From assembly GCF_016918035.1 (NCBI RefSeq), contig NZ_JAERWK010000020.1:1-64000 (forward strand): a stretch of 64,000 nucleotides of DNA. The letters run 5' to 3'. The position numbers and the translations under genes are program-made. The DNA comes from Nakamurella leprariae. GTDB lineage: Bacteria > Actinomycetota > Actinomycetes > Mycobacteriales > Nakamurellaceae. This document shows positions 56,935 to 64,000 of this stretch, piece by piece (the first letter of the stretch is position 1; each line of letters opens with the position of its first letter). The notes beneath the pieces are model-generated. The model was not told where the DNA came from. It worked only from the letters and a program-made list of their open reading frames with translations, and searched no databases.

Positions 56935-57909
56935 TTGAACGCCATCTCCACCACCAGCAGCAAGAGCATGATGCTGTTCTCCGGTCGTGGGTATCCCGAA
57001 CTGGCCGACGAGATCGGCAAGGAACTCGACGTCTCGGTCACCGGTCAGGATGCCTACGACTTCGCCAACGGCGAGATATTCGTCCGCTTCAACGAGTCGG
57101 TCCGCGGCTCGGACGCGTTCCTGGTCCAGTCCTGCGGGGCCGATCTCAACAAGTGGGTCATGGAGACGCTGATCATGATCGACGCGCTCAAGCGCGCGTC
57201 GGCCAAGCGGATCACCGTGGTGCTGCCCTTCTACCCGTACGCCCGGCAGGACAAGAAGCACCGTGGCCGCGAACCGATCTCGGCCCGGCTGGTCGCCGAC
57301 CTGCTCAAGACGGCCGGGGCGCAGCGGCTGATGACCGTCGACCTGCACACCGATCAGATCCAGGGCTTCTTCGATGGTCCGGTGGATCACCTGTTCGCCC
57401 AGAAGCTGCTCACCGATCACATCGCCGACCGGTACAGCGGCGACGACCTCACCGTGGTCTCCCCCGACTCCGGCCGGGTGCGCACCGCCGAGCGCTGGGC
57501 CGACCGACTCGGCGGCGCCCCGATCGCCTTCATCCACAAGACGCGTGACCCGCTCAAGCCCAACCAGGTGGTGGCCAACCGGGTCGTCGGTGACGTCACC
57601 GGCCGCACCTGCATCGTGGTCGACGACATGATCGACACGGCCGGCACCGTGTCCAAGGCCGTCCGCCAGGTCCTGGACGAGGGCGCCACCAAAGTGATCG
57701 TGGCGGCCACCCACGGGGTGCTGTCCGATCCGGCCGCCGAGCGGCTGGCCACCTGCGGCGCGGTCGAGGTGGTGCTGACCAACACGCTGCCCATCCCCCC
57801 GGAGCACCGGTTCGAGCAGCTCACCGTGCTGTCCATCGCCCCGCTCATCGCCCAGGCGATCGAGCAGGTCTTCCAGGACGGCTCGGTCACCAAGCTGTTC
57901 GAGCACTGA
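56935..57909 (+). CDS. prs: Ribose-phosphate pyrophosphokinase (PRPP synthetase)
   Basis: A 324-residue enzyme converting ribose-5-phosphate and ATP to PRPP. Motifs: MLFSGRGYPELADEI, NGEIFVRFNESVRG, the PYARQDKKHRGREPISA flexible-loop region and the PRPP-binding VVDDMIDTAGT. The TTG at 56935 lies after GGGGA and leaves the usual ~12 residues before MLFSGR; the longer open frame upstream has no family sequence. Adjacent to glmU, as in Rv1018c-Rv1017c. Confidence 0.95.
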   Translation: MNAISTTSSKSMMLFSGRGYPELADEIGKELDVSVTGQDAYDFANGEIFVRFNESVRGSDAFLVQSCGADLNKWVMETLIMIDALKRASAKRITVVLPFYPYARQDKKHRGREPISARLVADLLKTAGAQRLMTVDLHTDQIQGFFDGPVDHLFAQKLLTDHIADRYSGDDLTVVSPDSGRVRTAERWADRLGGAPIAFIHKTRDPLKPNQVVANRVVGDVTGRTCIVVDDMIDTAGTVSKAVRQVLDEGATKVIVAATHGVLSDPAAERLATCGAVEVVLTNTLPIPPEHRFEQLTVLSIAPLIAQAIEQVFQDGSVTKLFEH

Positions 57910-57963
57910 CCCCGGCCTGATCCGGTCCGGAGCACCCGCCCGGAGGTGGCAGGCTGGATCGTC

Positions 57964-59109
57964 GTGAGCCTCGACGTCCCCGCCCCGATCACCGATCCCG
58001 CTCCGACCGCCGGTGCTGGTGCGATCGCCCCCCGCACCTTCGCCTCGGACAACTACGCCGGCGCGCATCCCGAGGTGCTGGCCGCCATCGCCGCCGCGAA
58101 CGTCGGGCATCAGGTCGCCTACGGCGACGACGTCTGGACGGCCCGGCTGCAGGACGTGGTGCGGGATCGGTTCGGCCCGGCGGCCACCGCGTTCCCGGTC
58201 TTCAACGGCACCGCCGCGAACGTGGTGTCGCTGCTGGCGGTGCTGCCCCGGTGGGGCGCGGTGGTGTGCGCCGAGACCGCGCACATCAACACCGACGAGA
58301 ACGGCGCCCCGGAGCGGATCGGCGGCATCAAGCTGCTCGGGGTCCCCACCCCGGACGGCAAGCTGACGCCCGAGCTCATCGATCGTCAGGCCTGGGGCTG
58401 GGGCGACCAGCACCACGCCCAGCCGCTGGTCGTCTCGATCAGCCAGAGCACCGAACTGGGCACCCTCTACACGGTCGACGAGTTGCGGGCGATCACCGAG
58501 CACGCCCACACCCTGGGCATGCGGGTGCACCTGGACGGCTCCCGGCTGTCCAACGCGGCCGCCGCGCTGGATGTCCCGCTGCGCGCCCTCACCACCGACG
58601 TCGGCATCGACCTGCTGTCCCTTGGCGGCACCAAGAACGGCCTGCTGTTCGGCGAGGCGGTCGTGGTGCTGGACCCCGAGCTGGCCGGTGACGGGCCGGC
58701 CGGGATCACCGCGACCTTGCCCTACCTGCGCAAGTACACGATGCAGTTGGCGTCCAAGATGCGCTTCATCAGCGCCCAGCTGGTCGCCCTGTACGAGGAC
58801 GACCTGTGGCTGCGGTCCGCGCGGCACGCCAACGCGATGGCGGCGCGGCTGTCCGCCGGCATGACGGCGCTGGGCCAGGAGCTGGGCCCGGACAGCGTCC
58901 GGGTGGCCCGGCCGGTGGCGGCCAACGCCGTCTTCGGGGTGCTGGATCCGCGGGCGGCCGACCTGGCCCGGGAGCGGTTCCGCTTCTACGACTGGGACCG
59001 CACCGCGAACGAGGTGCGCTGGATGTGCTCCTTCGACACCACCGAGGCCGACGTCGACGCGCTGGTGGACGTGGTGCGCACGGCCGTGCTGCAGGTGCGG
59101 TCAGTCTGA
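57964..59109 (+). CDS. ltaE: Low-specificity threonine aldolase
   Basis: A 381-residue PLP fold-I enzyme that splits L-threonine or allo-threonine to glycine and acetaldehyde. PLP Lys in LSLGGTKNGLLFGEAV; also AETAHINTDENGAPERIGGIKLL and MRVHLDGSRLSNAA. The start is uncertain: GTG 57964 lacks a near Shine-Dalgarno; GTG 57946 overlaps a GGAGG. It lies 54 bases after prs on the same strand, and its 3' end overlaps the convergent MFS gene by nine bases. Confidence 0.9.
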   Translation: MSLDVPAPITDPAPTAGAGAIAPRTFASDNYAGAHPEVLAAIAAANVGHQVAYGDDVWTARLQDVVRDRFGPAATAFPVFNGTAANVVSLLAVLPRWGAVVCAETAHINTDENGAPERIGGIKLLGVPTPDGKLTPELIDRQAWGWGDQHHAQPLVVSISQSTELGTLYTVDELRAITEHAHTLGMRVHLDGSRLSNAAAALDVPLRALTTDVGIDLLSLGGTKNGLLFGEAVVVLDPELAGDGPAGITATLPYLRKYTMQLASKMRFISAQLVALYEDDLWLRSARHANAMAARLSAGMTALGQELGPDSVRVARPVAANAVFGVLDPRAADLARERFRFYDWDRTANEVRWMCSFDTTEADVDALVDVVRTAVLQVRSV

Positions 59110-60354
59110 TCGACGCAGGGCTGACCGGCGCGGGGCCGACCCGGGCAGCGCCATGAGCGCCCCGGCGGTACCGACCAGCAGGCAGACGAGCAGCACCACG
59201 CCACCCCAGCCGCCGGCGTCGTAGTCCAGCCCGGCCAGCCAGCCGACCAGGCTGGAGCCGGCGTAGTAGAAGAGGATGTAGAGCGCGGTGGCCTGGGCCC
59301 GGTGCTCGGTGGCGGTGACCCCGACGGCTCCGGAGGCGGCCGCGTGCCCGGCGAAGAACCCGGTGGTCAGCACGACCAGGCCGAGCGCGACGACGGGCAG
59401 CGGCCCGGCCAGCGTGAGCGCCGCGCCGGCCACGAACACCATCGCGGAGCCGACGAGCACCGCGCGGACCCCGAACCGGGACACCCACCGCCCGGCCACC
59501 CGGGACGACACCGTCCCGGCCAGGTAGGCCAGGAACAACAGGCTGGTCACCGCGGTGGGCAGCCCGTACGGCGCCGCGGTCAGGTGGAAGCCGAGGTAGT
59601 TGTAGACGGCGACGAACGAGCCCATCAGCAGGAACCCCTGCAGGAACAGCACCAGCAGTCGCCATCGGCCCAGGTGGGTCAGGCACGCGCGCAGCACCCG
59701 CCCGGCGCCGACCCCGACCTGCCGGCGGTACCCGCGGGGGGCCGGCAGCAGCAGGCTGGCCGCCACCGCGGCCGCCCCGGCCATCACCGCCACCGCGGTG
59801 ACCCCGAGTCGCCAGCCGCCCAGGTCGCCAACCGGACCGGCGACCAGCCGCCCGAGCAGGCCGCCGATGGTGGTGCCCGAGACGTACGTGCCGGCCGCCA
59901 CCGCGGTCTCGGCCCGGCGGATCTCCTCGGCCAGGTAGGTCATGGCCAGCGCCGGCAGACCGCCCAGCGCCACCCCCTCGAGCGCACGGATCACCAGCAG
60001 CACGGTCAGGTCCGGAGCCAGCGGGGTGGCCAGCCCGAGCACGGTCATGGACACCAGCGAGATCCGCATGGCGGCGACGCGGCCGATCCGGTCGGCCAGC
60101 GCGGACCACGGCAGTACGGACACGGCCAGGCCGGTGGTGGCCACCGACACCGAGAGCGCCGCCTGGGTCGCGGTGATGGTCAGGTCGTCGGCGAGCAGTG
60201 GCAGCAGCCCCTGCGGCGAGTACAGCTGGGCGAAGGTGGCGATGCCTGCGCAGAACAACGCGATGAGGATGCGCCGGTACCCGGCCGACCCGCGGGCGTG
60301 GCCGGAGAACTCGGCCGGCCCGGACGCCGGCGCACCGGCGGGGTCGCTCACCAT
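59101..60354 (-). CDS. MFS transporter, drug/sugar efflux type
   Basis: A 417-residue transporter with about twelve transmembrane helices and the MFS motif A-like loop ADRIGRVAAMR between helices 2 and 3. It resembles the YnfM/arabinose-efflux subgroup (LYSPQGLLPLLADDL, ALEGVALGGLPALAMTYLAEE). Start ATG 60354 has TACGGT exactly seven bases upstream and no clear Shine-Dalgarno. Convergent with ltaE, divergent from rplY. Substrate unknown. Confidence 0.9.
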   Translation of the reverse strand: MVSDPAGAPASGPAEFSGHARGSAGYRRILIALFCAGIATFAQLYSPQGLLPLLADDLTITATQAALSVSVATTGLAVSVLPWSALADRIGRVAAMRISLVSMTVLGLATPLAPDLTVLLVIRALEGVALGGLPALAMTYLAEEIRRAETAVAAGTYVSGTTIGGLLGRLVAGPVGDLGGWRLGVTAVAVMAGAAAVAASLLLPAPRGYRRQVGVGAGRVLRACLTHLGRWRLLVLFLQGFLLMGSFVAVYNYLGFHLTAAPYGLPTAVTSLLFLAYLAGTVSSRVAGRWVSRFGVRAVLVGSAMVFVAGAALTLAGPLPVVALGLVVLTTGFFAGHAAASGAVGVTATEHRAQATALYILFYYAGSSLVGWLAGLDYDAGGWGGVVLLVCLLVGTAGALMALPGSAPRRSALRRSD

Positions 60355-60361
60355 GCCTGGC

Positions 60362-60367
60362 ACCGTA
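60362..60367 (-). promoter_or_regulatory. -10 element for a leaderless MFS-transporter mRNA
   Basis: TACGGT on the minus strand, seven bases before the ATG at 60354. Confidence 0.5.
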
Positions 60368-60409
60368 AGACAGCACGCGGGCGGTTTCGTCGCACGCCCG
60401 GGTACCGGG

Positions 60410-60415
60410 TAGAGT
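60410..60415 (+). promoter_or_regulatory. Candidate -10 element of the rplY promoter
   Basis: TAGAGT about 200 bases before rplY, implying a long GC-rich leader (CCGG-type inverted repeats around 60436-60470) that might fold for autoregulation. Confidence 0.45.
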
Positions 60416-60615
60416 GCGGGGGTTGCCTCGGCGAGGGTGCTGGCCGGCCGGTTCGTCCGGTCGCCGGCCCGTGATCGACGCGGTGGGTTCTCATGTGACG
60501 TGCCCGCTCGCGGTGGTCCGCGTGCCTCGTGGCCGCCGCCGAGAGCGGCGAACCACGTCGACCCACCGCCTGACCGCAGCAGACGGCCCACTGGCACCCG
60601 ATCGCAGGAGTACTC

Positions 60616-61257
60616 GTGTCTTCCCCCACTGCTTCCCCCGACACCCGGCTGGTCGCCGAGGTCCGCACCGAGTTCGGCAAGGGCGGTGCCCGCCGCACCC
60701 GTCGCGCCGGCAAGATCCCGGCCGTGCTGTACGGCCACGGCACCGAGCCGCGGCACCTGTCGCTGCCGGCCCGTGAGTTCGCCCGTGCCATCAAGGCCGG
60801 CCCGAACACCGTGCTGACCCTGCAGCTCGAGGGCGGCGACGAGCTGGCCCTGGCCAAGTCCGTGGTCCGGCATCCGATCAAGGACTACTACGAGCACATC
60901 GACCTGCTGCTCGTCCGCCGCGGCGAGAAGGTCACCGTCGACGTCCCGGTCGTCGTCGTGGGCGACGCCGTGCCCGGTGCGCTGGTCCTCACCGACCTGA
61001 ACACCCTGTCCGTCGAGGCCGATGCGCTGAACCTGCCGGAGCAGATCGAGGTGTCCGTCGCGGGCGTCGAGATCGGCAGCCAGATCGCCGCCGGCTCCAT
61101 CACCCTGCCGGCCGGTGCCACCCTGGTCACCGACGCCGAGGCGCTGGTCGTCGCCGTCCAGGCCGCCCCGACCGCCGAGCAGCTCGACGCGCAGACCGAG
61201 CAGGCTGAGGCCGAGGCGGGCGTCGAGCGCGACGCTCCGCAGACGCCGGAGTCCTGA
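60616..61257 (+). CDS. rplY: Ribosomal protein bL25 (general stress protein Ctc type)
   Basis: A 213-residue 5S-rRNA-binding ribosomal protein of the long Ctc form: N-terminal L25 domain (about 10-100, with [22 protein letters not shown]) and a C-terminal TL5-like beta domain to about 185, then an acidic Glu/Ala tail. CAGGAG precedes the GTG at 60616. Followed by pth, the usual actinobacterial pair. Confidence 0.95.
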   Translation: MSSPTASPDTRLVAEVRTEFGKGGARRTRRAGKIPAVLYGHGTEPRHLSLPAREFARAIKAGPNTVLTLQLEGGDELALAKSVVRHPIKDYYEHIDLLLVRRGEKVTVDVPVVVVGDAVPGALVLTDLNTLSVEADALNLPEQIEVSVAGVEIGSQIAAGSITLPAGATLVTDAEALVVAVQAAPTAEQLDAQTEQAEAEAGVERDAPQTPES

Positions 61258-61404
61258 TCCGCACTCCCTGACCGAGTCCTCATGCCGGTGGGGTCGGTCG
61301 GGTCGTCGCCGACCGTGGCAACGATCCGGCCGCCCCGCCCAGGACCCGGCCGGGGACGCACCCCGCACCGCCGGTCCGCGGGCCGGCTCCATCGAGAGGC
61401 GCGC

Positions 61405-61983
61405 GTGAGCACCGGCGAGATCACCCTGGTCGTCGGTCTGGGCAACCCCGGGCCCGGCTACGCCGGCAACCGGCACAACGTGGGCGCCATGGTGCTGGAC
61501 GTCCTGGCCGACCGGATGTCCACCCGGTTCACCTCGCACAAGTCCGGCGCCGACGTGGCCGAGGGACGCGTCCGGCCCGGTGGCCCACGCCTGGTGCTGG
61601 CCCGCCCGCGGTCGTACATGAACGTCTCCGGCAAGCCGGTGGCCGCAGCGGCCCGGTTCTGGAAGATCCCCCCGGAGTCGATCGTCGTCGTCCATGACGA
61701 GCTGGACCTGCCCGCCGGCACCATCCGGGTCAAGCAGGGCGGCGGCGAGGGCGGCCACAACGGGTTGCGGTCGATCTCCGCGGCCATCGGCACCAAGGAC
61801 TACCTGCGGGTCCGGTTCGGTATCGGACGCCCACCCGGCCGGATGGACCCGGCCGACTACGTGCTGCGTGACTTCTCCGCGGCCGAACGCAAGGACCTGC
61901 CGGTCGACCTGGAACGGGCCGCCGACGCGGTCGAGCTCCTGGTCGAGCAGGGTCTGCTGGCCACCCAGAACCAGCTGCACTGA
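61405..61983 (+). CDS. pth: Peptidyl-tRNA hydrolase
   Basis: A 192-residue esterase that recycles peptidyl-tRNA. The catalytic His24 in GNRHNVGAM, Asn in RSYMNVSG, Asp in VVHDELDLP and the [12 protein letters not shown] block are all present. GAGAGG precedes the GTG at 61405. Co-oriented with rplY, 147 bases apart. Confidence 0.96.
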   Translation: MSTGEITLVVGLGNPGPGYAGNRHNVGAMVLDVLADRMSTRFTSHKSGADVAEGRVRPGGPRLVLARPRSYMNVSGKPVAAAARFWKIPPESIVVVHDELDLPAGTIRVKQGGGEGGHNGLRSISAAIGTKDYLRVRFGIGRPPGRMDPADYVLRDFSAAERKDLPVDLERAADAVELLVEQGLLATQNQLH

Positions 61984-62020
61984 GCCCTGCCGGACCCGGG
62001 CACCCGCCCGGACCGAGGGG

Positions 62021-62623
62021 TCAGGTCCGCGCCACCCGGTAGTGCCCGACCACCACGCCGCGGGGCGAGGTGAACGACCGGACCACCTCCAGGTCCATCG
62101 GGGTGCCGTCGAACAGCCGGGTGCCCGAGCCCAGGACGACGGGGATCTGGGTGAGCACCCACTCGTCGACCAGCCCGGCGGCGGCCAGGAAGCGGACCAG
62201 CTGCCCGCTGCCGAGCATCACGATGCTGCCCTCGATCTCGTGCTTCAGCCCGGCCACCGCGCCCTCGACGCCACTCGGGGTGCGCCCGTCGATCAGATGG
62301 GACGCGGGATGCGGCAGCGGATCGGCGAGCGTGGACGACACGACGTACTTGGGCGTGGTCCGCAGGATCTCGGTGAACGGGTTGGGCTCCGGGTTGCCGA
62401 GCCAGAACCCGACCAGGTCCAGGTAGGTGCGGCGGCCGAACAGCATCGCGCCGGTGGTCCCGTCCCCGGCGAACGCGGCCTGGGTCGCCTCCGGATCGGC
62501 GGACAGCACCGCGCTCGCCCAGCCGCCCCGGTCGAACCCGCCCCGCGTGTCCTCGTCCGGCCGGCCCGGGCTCTGCATCACCCCGTCCAGCGAGACGTTC
62601 TCCACCGCCAGCACCGTGCCCAT
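62021..62623 (-). CDS. Dihydrofolate reductase-like (RibD C-terminal fold) protein
   Basis: A 200-residue protein of the YwjB/RibD_C superfamily: ENVSLDGVMQSPG at the N terminus, MLFGRRTYLDLVGFW, TPKYVVSSTL, and IVMLGSGQLVRFLAAAGLVDEWVLTQIPVVLGSGTRLF. NADPH-dependent reduction is likely, but this family is not true folate DHFR and substrates are mostly unknown. GGGAG precedes the ATG at 62623. Convergent with pth. Confidence 0.85.
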   Translation of the reverse strand: MGTVLAVENVSLDGVMQSPGRPDEDTRGGFDRGGWASAVLSADPEATQAAFAGDGTTGAMLFGRRTYLDLVGFWLGNPEPNPFTEILRTTPKYVVSSTLADPLPHPASHLIDGRTPSGVEGAVAGLKHEIEGSIVMLGSGQLVRFLAAAGLVDEWVLTQIPVVLGSGTRLFDGTPMDLEVVRSFTSPRGVVVGHYRVART

Positions 62624-62693
62624 CCGCGTCTCCCGTCGTCAGTGTCGTGTCCAGGTGGACCGGACGGGGCCGACGGACTCATCGGACCTGCCC

Positions 62694-64000
62694 TCAGCCC
62701 GCCGGGCCGATCAACTTCGCGGCGGCGGTCCGGCGCAGCTTGCCCGACGGCGTCTTGGGCAGCGACCCCGGCGGCAGTACCTGCACCGCGGCCGGACGCA
62801 CCCCCATCGCCGCCGTCACCGCGGAGCGGACCTGCGCGGCGATCCGCTCGGCCGCGCCGGCGTCCCCGGCGTCCCGGGACTCCACCGCCACCGCGAACGA
62901 CTCCCGGCCGCCCGGCGCGGTCCAGCGCACCGCCACCGCGTTCCCGGCGCGGACCCCTTCGACCGACGCGGCCACCTTCTCGATGTCGGTCGGGTACAGG
63001 TTCCGCCCGCCCATGATGATGACGTCCTTGACCCGGCCGCAGACCACCACCTGCCCGTCCACCAGGTAGCCGAGATCGCCGGTGTCCAGCCAATCATCGT
63101 CGCCGCGGGTGGGTCGGGGGCCGTCCACGGTGAGGTACCGCTCGGTGATGGAGTCGCCGCGCAGGTGCAGCACGCCGACCTCCCGTTCGCCCAACGCGGT
63201 GCCGTCCTCGGCCCGCACCGACAGCTCGATGCCGTCCAGCGGCGGACCGAGCAGCGGGAACCGTCGCACCGGTGCGTCGGGATCGGCGCCCGCGGGCACG
63301 GCCCGCCGGTCCTCCTCCAGCTCCCGGGCCGACACGGTGTCGACCTGCACCGGCGTGCCCCGGGGGTGGAACGCGACCCCCAGGGTGGCTTCGGCCATCC
63401 CGTACGCGCAGACCACCGCGGTGTCCGGCAGCCCGAACCGAGCCCCGGCCTCGGAGAAGGCGGCGACGGCGTCGACGTCGATCGGTTCCGCGCCGTTCAG
63501 CGCGAACCGCATGGTCGACAGGTCGAGCTCCTCCTGCGCCCGGGCCAGCACCCGGGCGGTCAGCGCGAAGGCGAAGTTCGGCGCGGCGGTGGCGGTCCCA
63601 CGGGTCCGGCTGATCAGCCGGGGCCAGCTCAGCGGGTCGGCCAGGAAGTCGCGTGGGGTGACCGCGACCGTCTCGATGCCCCGGCACATCGGCAGGGTCA
63701 GGAAGCCGACCATGCCCATGTCGTGGAACAGCGGCAGCCAGGACACCATGGTGTCGGCCTCGGTGAGCCCGGCCGCGGCGCACATCGACACCACGTTGGC
63801 CCACAGGTTGCCATGGGTGATCTGCACCGCCTTGGGGGTGGCCGTCGACCCCGAGGTGAGCTGCAGCAGGGCCGGCGACGACTCGTCCACCTCGACCGGT
63901 ACCGCTCCGTCCGACCCAGCGCCCGCGGGATCGTCGCCAGCGGCCAGCAGTTCGGTGACGGTGACCGCGTCGGCGCCGGCCGCCCGCACCATCGGCAGGT
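62694..64000 (-). CDS. Fatty-acyl-AMP ligase / acyl-CoA synthetase, 5' end beyond the window
   Basis: At least 435 residues of an ANL-superfamily adenylating enzyme; the frame is open to the right edge, so roughly the first 100 residues are missing. AMP-binding P-loop LTSGSTATPKAVQITHGN, SWLPLFHDMGMVGFL (typical of fatty-acyl-AMP ligases), ALNGAEPID, YGMAEATL, LDTGDLGYLVDG, KDVIIMGGRNLYPTDIE and the adenylation Lys in PKTPSGKLRR. Position beside pth matches Rv1013 (pks16), a FadD-like ligase. It would activate a long-chain fatty acid for lipid or polyketide synthesis. Confidence 0.9.
   Translation of the reverse strand, partial: LPMVRAAGADAVTVTELLAAGDDPAGAGSDGAVPVEVDESSPALLQLTSGSTATPKAVQITHGNLWANVVSMCAAAGLTEADTMVSWLPLFHDMGMVGFLTLPMCRGIETVAVTPRDFLADPLSWPRLISRTRGTATAAPNFAFALTARVLARAQEELDLSTMRFALNGAEPIDVDAVAAFSEAGARFGLPDTAVVCAYGMAEATLGVAFHPRGTPVQVDTVSARELEEDRRAVPAGADPDAPVRRFPLLGPPLDGIELSVRAEDGTALGEREVGVLHLRGDSITERYLTVDGPRPTRGDDDWLDTGDLGYLVDGQVVVCGRVKDVIIMGGRNLYPTDIEKVAASVEGVRAGNAVAVRWTAPGGRESFAVAVESRDAGDAGAAERIAAQVRSAVTAAMGVRPAAVQVLPPGSLPKTPSGKLRRTAAAKLIGPAG

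Overview
The window is high-GC DNA (roughly 70 percent or more G+C by eye) with dense genes, many GTG and TTG starts, frequent 4-base start/stop overlaps and TANNNT -10 elements. Together with a mycothiol-conjugate amidase (Mca), an F420-dependent glucose-6-phosphate dehydrogenase and actinobacterial gene order, this points to a chromosome of a mycolate-free actinomycete (Actinomycetota). The genus cannot be fixed from the sequence. No prophage, insertion sequence, CRISPR array, replication origin or secondary-metabolite cluster was seen. About fifty protein genes and two tRNA genes are supported. The last gene runs off the right edge.

The backbone recalls, from memory, the Mycobacterium tuberculosis segment Rv1095 down to Rv1013: phoH2, short-chain Z-prenyl synthase next to a hemolysin-III gene, mca, greA, metB, cbs, a GDSL esterase, ppx-DUF501-ftsB-eno, mazG, mfd, glmU-prs, rplY-pth and a FadD/Pks16-like ligase. 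Blocks unique to this genome are inserted between these anchors.

Layout. 0.1-6.6 kb: PhoH2-type PIN/ATPase, an OmpR-family two-component pair, a DUF885 metalloprotein and uppS, all on the minus strand. 6.8-11.8 kb: a PAQR membrane protein, an RGG-rich putative ribbon-helix-helix regulator with a TGATTACA operator, and three redox enzymes. 11.8-14.4 kb: mca and greA with their terminators. 14.4-17.2 kb: a biotin ECF transporter (bioY-bioM-bioN) divergent from a TetR regulator, sharing BioQ-like operators. 17.2-24.5 kb: ilvA, metB, DJ-1, a luciferase-like oxidoreductase, cbs and an SGNH hydrolase. 24.5-30 kb: a BI-1 family protein, a GNAT protein and a cobalamin-riboswitch-controlled ABC importer, then a tRNA. 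30-35.4 kb: a secreted fibronectin-III/propeller-like protein and the eno-ftsB-DUF501-ppx operon. 35.6-44.2 kb: fgd, metX-metY (metX interrupted by an abnormal G/C homopolymer block), DUF3817, an aminotransferase with alanine dehydrogenase, mazG and a low-molecular-weight phosphatase. 44.3-53.5 kb: a degenerate glycosyltransferase, ppc, UDP-glucose dehydrogenase and mfd. 53.7-64 kb: a fatty-acid desaturase, tRNA-Gln, glmU-prs, threonine aldolase, an MFS exporter, rplY-pth, a DHFR-like reductase and the partial AMP ligase.

Themes that join the genes: sulfur amino acids (metB and cbs for transsulfuration, metX-metY for direct sulfhydrylation); vitamin uptake (biotin, cobalamin) under dedicated regulators; cell-envelope precursors (uppS, glmU, ugd, desaturase); and transcription/repair (greA, mfd). 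Two sequence-level themes recur. One is a TANNNT box ending 6-7 bases before a start codon that lacks a Shine-Dalgarno sequence, suggesting leaderless mRNAs. The other is short in-frame minisatellites at gene ends.
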